36,498 nucleotides of DNA from an uncultured Candidatus Saccharibacteria bacterium (GCA_947306745.1 CAMZHH010000011.1:1-36498), one strand, 5' to 3'; numbered from the stretch's first letter, positions 27,748-35,580 are shown. The notes: generated by a model from the letters alone, not told the origin. Program-made: numbers and translations.

Positions 27748-28962
27748 ATGAAATTATCCGAAGAGCTCCAATGGCGCGGTTTTGTTGCCGAGCACACATT
27801 GGATCAGATATCAGACTTAGACAAAGCTCCGCGTAATTTCTATTGGGGCACCGACCCATCTGCCGATTCTCTTCATATCGGCCACCTCGCCGCCCTTATG
27901 ATGTGCGCATGCTTCGTTCGCCACGGTTATACTCCTTACTATCTCGTCGGCGGCGCGACTGGCCAAATCGGCGATCCAAAAGATACCGTTGAGCGTGACT
28001 TAAAAGGCCTCGACGAAATCGACAAAAACAAGCACGCCCTTGCCAAGCAAATCATCCGCGTCACGCATTCTCCAGAAGATACCAAGATTCTTGATAACTA
28101 CGATTGGTTTAGTGAAGTTAAATTCTTGCCATTCCTCCGCGAAATTGGCAAGGCATTCAGCATGACTCAGTTACTCGACCGTCAATTCGTCCAAAAACGT
28201 ATCGGCGAAGGCGGCTCTGGTATTTCCTATGCTGAGTTTAGTTATACTCTGATTCAGGGTTACGATTTCCTACACCTCTTCCGCGAGCATAACGTAGATT
28301 TGCAGCTCTGTGGTGCCGACCAATACGGCAACTGCACCTCCGGCATTCATCTTATCAAGCGCCTCGAAAACGCCAAAGCTGACGCCTACTCCTGTCCGCT
28401 TATCATTGATAAGGTCACCGGTCGTAAATTCGGCAAATCCGAAGGCAACGCCGTCTGGCTCGACGCTAATAAAACCAGTATTTTCGACTTCTACCAGTTC
28501 TGGCTCAACCAATCCGATGACGCACTCGAAGATTACTTCAAATACTTCACTTTCATCATGCCAGAAGAACTCGAGCAGATTCTCGCCGAGCACAACGAAA
28601 ATCCAGCTGCTCGCCTCGGCCAAAAACGCCTCGGCTACGAAGTTACGAAGGTTGTTCATGGTGAAGCTGCCGCTAAGCAAGCCGAAAAACTTACCGCATT
28701 CCTCTTTGGCGATGGTAAAATTGACGATTTAACTTCCGAAGACCTCGACCTACTTGCGCAGAGCTTCCCAACTGCCGCCACTGGCGCTACGTTGGTCGAT
28801 ATCCTCGTCGCTACTGGTCTCGCTTCTAGTAAAGGTGAAGCGCGCAAACTCATCTCCGGCAATGCCATCTCCGTCAACGGTGCTAAGGTCACCGCCGATC
28901 AAACTATCGACTCGACTTCCGTCATCAAAAAAGGCAAAAATAAATTCGCCGTCGTTCGCTAA
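27748..28962 (+). CDS. tyrS: Tyrosyl-tRNA synthetase
   Basis: YWGTDPSADSLHIGHL, KFGKSEGNAVWLD, C-terminal S4-like domain; SD AAGGAG. Confidence 0.97.
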   Translation: MKLSEELQWRGFVAEHTLDQISDLDKAPRNFYWGTDPSADSLHIGHLAALMMCACFVRHGYTPYYLVGGATGQIGDPKDTVERDLKGLDEIDKNKHALAKQIIRVTHSPEDTKILDNYDWFSEVKFLPFLREIGKAFSMTQLLDRQFVQKRIGEGGSGISYAEFSYTLIQGYDFLHLFREHNVDLQLCGADQYGNCTSGIHLIKRLENAKADAYSCPLIIDKVTGRKFGKSEGNAVWLDANKTSIFDFYQFWLNQSDDALEDYFKYFTFIMPEELEQILAEHNENPAARLGQKRLGYEVTKVVHGEAAAKQAEKLTAFLFGDGKIDDLTSEDLDLLAQSFPTAATGATLVDILVATGLASSKGEARKLISGNAISVNGAKVTADQTIDSTSVIKKGKNKFAVVR

Positions 28963-29000
28963 TTCGCGCTCGAACCACCCCAGTTAAGCATAAGCGAATA

Positions 29001-29029
29001 TTGACTTTTTTAAGCAAAAGTGCTATAAT
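29001..29029 (+). promoter_or_regulatory. Promoter of cassette D
   Basis: TTGACT-TTTTTAAGCAAAAGTGC(17)-TATAAT, preceded by AGCATAAGCGAATA. Confidence 0.85.
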
Positions 29030-29089
29030 GGTATACACATCTGGTGGATAATTGTATGCCACCGACGCACATTGCAAAGGAGAATGACT

Positions 29090-29464
29090 ATGCATACTCA
29101 GAAAGTCGTTTCGCTGCATCCTGTCCTTGCGCTCATCCTCGGTCTCGACCAGAATGATACGCCTGAGACTACATCCTCCGTCCCTCTGTCGAACGATCGC
29201 CCGGATTCTAACGAATCCGCTTCTCTTGCATATGGCAGCGTCGAAAACCTCGAAAATTACTGCCAGCGTGTCATCAGTGGCACCGCTAGCATTAAAGTAT
29301 TGATTTATGCTCTCCCGAGCTTAATCAAATCGATGAAAAGACGCCCCCAGTGCGAACGCAATTCCGCCAAGGATAGCTTGAAGCAGGTTCTCTTCCATGC
29401 GAACATCTCCGACGAGGAAAGAGAGCGGGTCTATAACGCTGTGTGCACAATCTGTCACATGTAA
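29090..29464 (+). CDS. Orphan cassette D: hypothetical protein (124 aa)
   Basis: MHTQKVVSLHPVLALILG..., SD AAAGGAG; own promoter and terminator. Confidence 0.8.
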   Translation: MHTQKVVSLHPVLALILGLDQNDTPETTSSVPLSNDRPDSNESASLAYGSVENLENYCQRVISGTASIKVLIYALPSLIKSMKRRPQCERNSAKDSLKQVLFHANISDEERERVYNAVCTICHM

Positions 29465-29477
29465 TACGTTATTCTCC

Positions 29478-29515
29478 GCCCCACACCCCACCCCAACCGG
29501 TGGGGCTTTCTTTTT
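29478..29515 (+). terminator. Terminator of cassette D
   Basis: GCCCCACACCCCACCCCAACCGGTGGGGCTTTCTTTTT. Confidence 0.8.
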
Positions 29516-29537
29516 ATGCTTATGCAGCATAATACTA

Positions 29538-29566
29538 TTGACTTTTTGGCAAATGTGTGCTACTAT
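29538..29566 (+). promoter_or_regulatory. Promoter of cassette E
   Basis: TTGACT-TTTTGGCAAATGTGTGC(17)-TACTAT, preceded by AGCATAATACTA. Confidence 0.85.
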
Positions 29567-29741
29567 TATAGACGTATCTATCTTAGGTATAGATACTGCA
29601 CCTTTGGAGACTTCCAAAGCAACTTTCGATATTCCCTCTTACCGGGCATCAAGCACACTGATGCAGCGTGTTTAATGCTCGGTGAGAGCCCCATAGTGCA
29701 CTGTGCGCATGGGAAGACATGTTCGAAAGGAGCTTTTAATT

Positions 29742-30371
29742 ATGAAGAAGATGTTTGTCATCAATCCCGACGGCAAGTACACCGTCAATCCGACCGAAAA
29801 TCCCCGCTACACCGACATGGTCGTTTACCACACCGATGAGGGCAACCTCAAGATCGAGGCGCCCGCTACGGGCTACTTCTCTTCTGCCGAACAGCGCAAG
29901 ACCGTCAACGATCTCGCTGGCAAGTGGCTGGAGAGCAAGAGCGCCAAGATCGGCGAAGGCGACGGCGAAGTCAGCATCCAGGAGAACAAGTGCAGCGTCG
30001 CAGAAGGCGTTTCTGTCGTCTACATCATCGCCACCGTCGACGGCGGCAAGCTGTCCAAGGACGAAGCTATCGCTGGCGCCGGACTGATTGGCGAATGGGT
30101 CGGCAAGACCGCCAAGAAGGACACGGCCAAGAAGCCCGCTCCTGCGGCTACCACCGCGAAGCCCGCGGCCAATCCCGCACCTGCTCCGGCTGCTGACACC
30201 AAGGCTACGCCTCCTGCTACGGGCTCCAAGCCCGCTGACACCAAGGCTACGCCTCCTGCGGCCGATCCCGCATCCGCTCCGGTTGCTCCCGCGACCAAGA
30301 GCAGTGGCGTCCACTGGGATCCGAACCTCAGCGTCGACGAGAACATCGAGCGCTTGTGGAACGCAGGCTGA
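29742..30371 (+). CDS. Orphan cassette E: hypothetical protein with globular N-domain, Pro/Ala/Lys/Thr linker and short C-terminal motif
   Basis: MKKMFVINPDGKY..., linker PAADTKATPPATGSKPADTKATPPAADP, C-term HWDPNLSVDENIERLWNAG; SD AAAGGAG. Confidence 0.85.
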   Translation: MKKMFVINPDGKYTVNPTENPRYTDMVVYHTDEGNLKIEAPATGYFSSAEQRKTVNDLAGKWLESKSAKIGEGDGEVSIQENKCSVAEGVSVVYIIATVDGGKLSKDEAIAGAGLIGEWVGKTAKKDTAKKPAPAATTAKPAANPAPAPAADTKATPPATGSKPADTKATPPAADPASAPVAPATKSSGVHWDPNLSVDENIERLWNAG

Positions 30372-30456
30372 TTAATCAGCCCAACAACACCAATGGGAAT
30401 CCATGAAAGCATCTAGCCACAAGCTAATCTTCATGGAGGAAGTCTCCGAAATTCCG

Positions 30457-30490
30457 AGCCGCGCCCTAAAAGCGCGGCTTTTCCCTTTTC
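30457..30490 (+). terminator. Terminator of cassette E
   Basis: AGCCGCGCCCTAAAAGCGCGGCTTTTCCCTTTT. Confidence 0.85.
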
Positions 30491-30548
30491 TAGGCATAAG
30501 CCTTAAAATCTTGTATAATAACCTCCATAACACTTGGAGGTATATTTT

Positions 30549-31319
30549 ATGAAAAAAGTATTAGCATTCGACGTCGACCAAACCTTAAATATTGCCAAAA
30601 CCCCAATTCCTCCAGAGATTGCTGAACTTCTCACGAAATGTCTTGACCACTTCGAAATCTGCCCAATTTCCGGCCAGAAATTCGATCAATTCTTAATCCA
30701 AATCGTAGACGAAATGAAAGATGCCACTCCAGAGCAGCTTACTCATCTTCATCTCTTTGTAGCACAAGGCACCCAGTATTATCGCTACGATGCTAGCAAG
30801 AAGGATTGGGAGCAAGTTTATAACTACCCACTCACCGACGAGCAGGTCGCTAAAATTACCGAAGCCATCGAAACGGCTGCCAAAGAGCTCGGTTATTGGG
30901 AAGAAGACAAGCTTGCCGAAGGTGATGAGATTATCGAGAACCGCCTCAGCCAAGTTACCTTCTCTGCTCTCGGCCAAAAAGCTGGCACTGAAGCTAAATA
31001 TGCTTGGGATCCTGACTGCAAGAAGCGTGAAGCTATCGTTAAGCGTTGCAAGGAACTTGCCCCAGAATTCGATTACGAAATCGGTGGCACTACCTCTATT
31101 AACGCTATCACCCCAGGCATGAACAAAGTCTTTGGTATGACTCATCTCATGGAAGAGCTTAACGTTAAGAAAGAAGATATTCTCTACTTCGGCGATATGA
31201 CTCAGCCTGGCGGCAACGATTATCCAGTCGTTCAAATGGGCGTCGAAACCATCACCGTCCGTTCGCATGAAGATACTGCCTACGCACTTCGTGGCATTTT
31301 AGGTCTTCTAGACAAATAG
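30549..31319 (+). CDS. HAD-superfamily (IIB) hydrolase, phosphomannomutase-like
   Basis: KVLAFDVDQTL, PISGQKFDQF, SQVTFSALGQKA, LYFGDMTQPGGNDYPVVQMGVETITVRSHEDT; SD GGAGG, TATAAT at about 30513. Confidence 0.85.
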   Translation: MKKVLAFDVDQTLNIAKTPIPPEIAELLTKCLDHFEICPISGQKFDQFLIQIVDEMKDATPEQLTHLHLFVAQGTQYYRYDASKKDWEQVYNYPLTDEQVAKITEAIETAAKELGYWEEDKLAEGDEIIENRLSQVTFSALGQKAGTEAKYAWDPDCKKREAIVKRCKELAPEFDYEIGGTTSINAITPGMNKVFGMTHLMEELNVKKEDILYFGDMTQPGGNDYPVVQMGVETITVRSHEDTAYALRGILGLLDK

Positions 31320-31338
31320 CTTATGCTAAAATAGAAGC

Positions 31339-31872
31339 ATGAAGAAGCAACAAAAACCGACCGAGAAACATTATTTTGCACGTGTTTGCAGAGTACTCGG
31401 TCGTTTTTGTATGTGTATTGGCGCCATTTTCGCCGTTGGTGGAATTATTTTAGCGTTCTTACGCCTTACCGATCCCTCTTTCACCGACAGCTTCACGTCT
31501 ACAATTCAACATTCCGCCGTCGAAGTTACAACTCAAGAAGCTCAGACTACTAATATCAACACCGCTAGCCAATTTGTATTAATTATCGTCGCTCTTGCTA
31601 TCGCGACAGCAATTATTGCTCTCTTTTGGCGCGCTCTCAAAAGCTACAACAACGCTCTACGCACACTAATCTCTAAGTGCGCCAAACTTATACACGCACC
31701 GATCTTTGGCGTAGAGATAATCGCTACGCTCGTATTCTGGATGTTGGCCACAATTTTCATTACCAGAGAATTGCCACTACTCGGGCTCTGCACCCTTGCA
31801 ATTCTTATTATTAACGAATTGCTATTTGTATTTGCTTGGGCATCCTACGGACGTCCAGCTTATACCTTATAA
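31339..31872 (+). CDS. Hypothetical membrane protein
   Basis: Multiple hydrophobic segments; leaderless-type -10 TATGCTAAAAT 6 nt upstream. Confidence 0.75.
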   Translation: MKKQQKPTEKHYFARVCRVLGRFCMCIGAIFAVGGIILAFLRLTDPSFTDSFTSTIQHSAVEVTTQEAQTTNINTASQFVLIIVALAIATAIIALFWRALKSYNNALRTLISKCAKLIHAPIFGVEIIATLVFWMLATIFITRELPLLGLCTLAILIINELLFVFAWASYGRPAYTL

Positions 31873-31910
31873 TTGCCCCATTTTTATCTAGCTTATGTTA
31901 AAATTAAAAC

Positions 31911-32699
31911 ATGACTAGTCCTCGCAAAACTTATATTATTGCTAACTGGAAAATGAACTTCACCCCAGGTGAAGCAAGTCTCTATTTGAATCGCCTCATG
32001 AAGCGCATTCCAGCTGGCCGCAACCCACAGGTTGTACTCGCTGCGCCTACCGTAGCGCTTCAAACATTATCTCTTCAGATCGACCGTCGCCAATTCAAAT
32101 TGGCCGCACAAAACTTCTACTGGCGCGATTACGGTGCCTTCACCGGCGAAACATCTATTTCTCAAATTCGCGGCTTCGTCGATTATGCCTTAGTCGGCCA
32201 TTCTGAACGCCGTTATATTTTCAATGAGTCTCAAGAAGATATTGCCAAAAAAGTCGCCGCCGCCCTTCGCAATGGCGTCACTCCAGTACTTTGTATTGGT
32301 GAAACTGCGCTTGAGCGTAAAGATGGTGAAACTGCCGCTACAATTTATAATCAATTAGCTAGCGGTTTACATGAAGTTAGCAAAGAGGACATTTCTAAAG
32401 TTATCATCGCCTACGAACCAGTTTGGGCTATCTCTAGCAATAAGAATGCCAAGCCAGCCAAACCGGCCGACATCGAAAAAGCTCAAATGGTTATTCGTCA
32501 AGATCTTCAGCAGATCTACGGAAAAGCTATCGCCGAAGCAGTGCCGATTCTTTATGGCGGCTCCGTTAGTACCGATACTGCTGCTGGCTATCTTCAAATC
32601 GAGGGCATCGATGGTCTATTAATCGGTGGCGCCAGTTTGATTGGTGATTCATTCTGTGCTATCGTAGAAACAGCTAAAAGGATCAAAAATGAGCGATAA
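31911..32699 (+). CDS. tpiA: Triosephosphate isomerase
   Basis: IIANWKMNFTP, VGHSERRYIF, VIAYEPVWAIS, ILYGGSVSTDTA, GLLIGGASL. Confidence 0.98.
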   Translation: MTSPRKTYIIANWKMNFTPGEASLYLNRLMKRIPAGRNPQVVLAAPTVALQTLSLQIDRRQFKLAAQNFYWRDYGAFTGETSISQIRGFVDYALVGHSERRYIFNESQEDIAKKVAAALRNGVTPVLCIGETALERKDGETAATIYNQLASGLHEVSKEDISKVIIAYEPVWAISSNKNAKPAKPADIEKAQMVIRQDLQQIYGKAIAEAVPILYGGSVSTDTAAGYLQIEGIDGLLIGGASLIGDSFCAIVETAKRIKNER

Positions 32700-33516
32700 T
32701 ATAGACTATGCTGAACTAGATAAAGCTGTAAACGAGGCTATTAAGTCCAATCAAGCAGCTCATCCGGTCGCTAAGTCTAGCGCTAAGCCTGTTGTAAAAA
32801 ATACAACAGCCCCACGCCCGCACGGCCAATTTATGGATTTCGTGCCACGTCCTGCTGGCGCCCCAATCGCAAAACCTGTCGCTCATCCTGTCTTAAAACC
32901 TGCCGTAAAGACTACGACTACTCTTTCGAAACCTACACATCCTGTCGCAAAACCTGTTGCTCGTCCAGTCGCCAAGCCAATCGCTCGTCCAGTAGCTAAA
33001 CCAGTAGCTACCAAGCCTGTGGCGCATCCAGCCGTTCATCGCGCCGTTGCAACCCACCCGAATGTATCTGCTCGCATGGCTCAGCATCAGGCCACAGTTA
33101 AACCTGTCGCCAAGACGGCCGCAAAGCCTGTCGCAAAACTAGCTACCAAACCTGTAGCAACCAAACCTACCGAAGCAGCCAAACCTGTCGTACGTAAATC
33201 CACCGAAGAAAAAACTCCAAATGCAAATAATTACTCCCTCGGTGGCCGTTCCCCATTCTTGACCGACGCTAAGGTTGAAAAACATCCACTCGGCAAGCAT
33301 GTTCCAGAAACTAGCTCTTCTGCTCTTAAAAGCACGAAGAATACCTATAGCCAAAAGGCTCCAAGCAAGACTGCTCATGCCAAAAAGCACATCGTCACAG
33401 AAGCTCCAAAGAAACACACCGGTTGGCTCTGGGCGCTCGTTGTTTTGCTCGTCATTGCAGCTGGCGGTGGCCTCGGTTATCTTGCTTATATCCTTGTCTT
33501 TGCTGGTGGCTTTTAA
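32689..33516 (+). CDS. Low-complexity (KPVA)n-rich protein with C-terminal TM segment
   Basis: Repeats KPVAKPVARPVAKPIARPVAKPVATKPVAHP; C-terminal TM GWLWALVVLLVIAAGGGLGYLAYILVFAGGF; 11-nt overlap with tpiA. Confidence 0.8.
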   Translation: MSDNIDYAELDKAVNEAIKSNQAAHPVAKSSAKPVVKNTTAPRPHGQFMDFVPRPAGAPIAKPVAHPVLKPAVKTTTTLSKPTHPVAKPVARPVAKPIARPVAKPVATKPVAHPAVHRAVATHPNVSARMAQHQATVKPVAKTAAKPVAKLATKPVATKPTEAAKPVVRKSTEEKTPNANNYSLGGRSPFLTDAKVEKHPLGKHVPETSSSALKSTKNTYSQKAPSKTAHAKKHIVTEAPKKHTGWLWALVVLLVIAAGGGLGYLAYILVFAGGF

Positions 33517-33580
33517 AACTGACACAAATCTGATATAATACAAACACGCTACATGATCACATTTAGCGTGTTTTCATGTG

Positions 33581-33657
33581 GTGGGTATAGCTCAGCTGGT
33601 TAGAGCGTCGGTTTGTGGCACCGAAGGTCGGAGGTTCGAACCCTCTTACCCACCCCA
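33581..33657 (+). tRNA. tRNA-His(GUG), CCA encoded
   Basis: GTGGGTA-TA-GCTC-AGCTGGTTA-GAGC-G-TCGGT-TTGTGGC-ACCGA-...-GGAGG-TTCGAAC-CCTCT-TACCCAC-C-CCA. Confidence 0.95.
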
Positions 33658-33664
33658 TACCATT

Positions 33665-33739
33665 GCGGGTTTCATATAACGGTTATTATGTGAGTTTTCC
33701 AAACTCAACATGAGAGTTCGACTCTCTCAACCCGCACCA
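33665..33739 (+). tRNA. tRNA-Gly(UCC), CCA encoded
   Basis: GCGGGTT-TCATATAACGGTTATTATG-TGAGT-TTTCCAA-ACTCA-ACAT-GAGAG-TTCGACT-CTCTC-AACCCGC-A-CCA. Confidence 0.9.
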
Positions 33740-33782
33740 GAACAATTAAAAGATGCCCGCCAGGGTATTTTTTAATTGTTCT
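33722..33782 (+). repeat. Copy 1 of direct repeat: tRNA-Gly 3' end plus palindromic terminator
   Basis: CTCTCTCAACCCGCACCAGAACAATTAAAAGATGCCCGCCAGGGTATTTTTTAATTGTTCT. Confidence 0.9.
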
Positions 33783-33895
33783 ATGCTGAGAGAGGTGAAC
33801 GTAGTTCGCCCGTGGTAGGAGCCGAGCGAAGCAGGAATGCTGGCATTTCTATTTCCGAGGCGACGCCCCACGGGAAAGCCGAGCCTTGCGAGGCG

Positions 33896-33959
33896 CTCTC
33901 TCTTAACCCGCACCAGAATAATCAAAAGATGCCCGCCTGGGTATTTTTTTAATTGTTCT
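33896..33959 (+). repeat. Copy 2 of direct repeat: tRNA-Gly 3'-end-like plus terminator
   Basis: CTCTCTCTTAACCCGCACCAGAATAATCAAAAGATGCCCGCCTGGGTATTTTTTTAATTGTTCT. Confidence 0.9.
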
Positions 33960-34011
33960 GCTCCCATCGAGAGAAATAAATATAATTCATTAATGATATA
34001 TAATAGTACTT

Positions 34012-34875
34012 ATGGATAACAATTCTTCAACTGATCCCACAATTCAAAGAGACCCTACTCCGACCGCTCACGATAGCAATAATAAAATCCACAAGCAATC
34101 ACGCGCGTTTTTTATCCTTCTTTTTATAGGACTTCTACTAGTCGTCACAATTATTCTCGTCGTGCCACATATCAATGTTCAATCCGAAGAATCCAAATCA
34201 AATCCCGCCCAAAACGAGCCCGAAGATAATAAATCTACGGCCGAGAATACCGAAGACGCAAACGACGGCCTCACCTCTGAGAATTCAAACTTTTACGATT
34301 CCATCATTGGAGCTAATGAAGCAAATGGTCAAATCGGCGATCATGTACGCGGTAAAGCAGATTCAAAAGTTGTCGTAATTGAGTACGCCGACTTTCAATG
34401 TCCTGGCTGCGCGACCATGATGCCCTATATGACTTCCATCTACGAAGAATACAAAGACAATGTTGCCTTCGTCTTTCGCAATTACCCAATTAGCAGCCAC
34501 ATTAATGCCAAGCCAGCCGCTTGCGCTGCCGAAGCTGCCGGTCTTCAAGGCCATTTCTGGGAAATGACCGAAGCACTCTACGCCAAACGCACTGATTGGA
34601 TTGGGCTTTCCGGCGCCGAATTAAACCAAGCTTTCCTAAATATTTTCAAATCCGTAGCACCGTCAGGTGATTTACAGAAGTTTAAATCAGATTACTTAAG
34701 TACGCGCGTCAATGCTAAAGTAACCTACGATTACAGCCTAGGCCATGATAAAGCTAGGATCCCAGGCACGCCATCCATTTCCGTAAACGGCACGTTAATC
34801 GACGGCGATTATGAGACCTTTGACGATTTAGCCAATGGTATTAGGTCCGAAATAAATAAACAACTCGCGAAATAA
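34012..34875 (+). CDS. DsbA-family thiol-disulfide oxidoreductase, membrane anchored
   Basis: TM near N-terminus; VVVIEYADFQCPGCATMMPYM (CxxC), FVFRNYPISSH, GTPSISVNGTLIDG. Confidence 0.93.
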   Translation: MDNNSSTDPTIQRDPTPTAHDSNNKIHKQSRAFFILLFIGLLLVVTIILVVPHINVQSEESKSNPAQNEPEDNKSTAENTEDANDGLTSENSNFYDSIIGANEANGQIGDHVRGKADSKVVVIEYADFQCPGCATMMPYMTSIYEEYKDNVAFVFRNYPISSHINAKPAACAAEAAGLQGHFWEMTEALYAKRTDWIGLSGAELNQAFLNIFKSVAPSGDLQKFKSDYLSTRVNAKVTYDYSLGHDKARIPGTPSISVNGTLIDGDYETFDDLANGIRSEINKQLAK

Positions 34876-34903
34876 AGAAGACCCCCGGCTTGCACCGGGG
34901 GCT
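34874..34903. terminator. Shared terminator between the dsbA-like gene and cassette F
   Basis: AAGAAGACCCCCGGCTTGCACCGGGGGCTTGTTT. Confidence 0.8.
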
Positions 34904-34908
34904 TGTTT

Positions 34909-35580
34909 CTAGTAAATACGACAGTTGGAACGGACCTTCATTCTGGTAGCCCCGATTTTGAACGCCATGTCCATCGAGCAGTTCAGACAAAATCTGTCTT
35001 TTCCGCGTTTCCCGCTCAGCGCCATTGCACGTAAGCAGTTCACGTCGGACATCTGCTGCATTACACAGCCTTCATGTTCGCAATGATCCGCATAAATTGG
35101 ATGGATTTTGACCAAACCATTGTCGCGTCCTCTTGCGGCATCAAACATATGGCCAAGTTCATGGCACATGATATGCGTAATGCAAGCCTGCAGCTCATTA
35201 TCGGGCAGATGACGGTAGCGCGCCACGCTCTGCAGAATCGTAGTATGCAGCTGAATGCCAAAACAGAAGTTTACCGGCAATCCATCTGGATACAAATCGC
35301 GACTCGTAAACACGATCATGTGAAAGCGTGCATTTTTTAGCATCTTCCAGTCCATGCGCTCGAGTCCGTCGACGATATCGTAAGCATTCACCTGTCCATT
35401 GCGCATTTTTGCATTCGCAATCAGACCGTCTATGCTCACGGTGTCAGAAAAGCGTTTCGTGCCGTAAACATGAAAGTTGCAGTTCGGAAAAATCCCTGCA
35501 CATTCCATTGCAGCATTACCAATCATCTTCGCCACTCGATTGTCAATTCCGCTATCCCATACAATCAAAAAATTGAACAC
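34909..35580 (-). CDS. Orphan cassette F: archaemetzincin-like zinc metallopeptidase
   Basis: HELGHMFDA plus HCEHEGCVM ... FCLNC (CX4CXM...CXXC). GTG 35580 (7 nt after AAGGGGGG) preferred over TTG 35586. Confidence 0.75.
   Translation of the reverse strand: MFNFLIVWDSGIDNRVAKMIGNAAMECAGIFPNCNFHVYGTKRFSDTVSIDGLIANAKMRNGQVNAYDIVDGLERMDWKMLKNARFHMIVFTSRDLYPDGLPVNFCFGIQLHTTILQSVARYRHLPDNELQACITHIMCHELGHMFDAARGRDNGLVKIHPIYADHCEHEGCVMQQMSDVNCLRAMALSGKRGKDRFCLNCSMDMAFKIGATRMKVRSNCRIY

Noticed and set aside
33746-34019. Small ORFs (73 aa minus, 60 aa plus) over the tRNA-Gly duplication
   Set aside because: They run through terminators and inverted repeats; the region is better explained as structured non-coding DNA.
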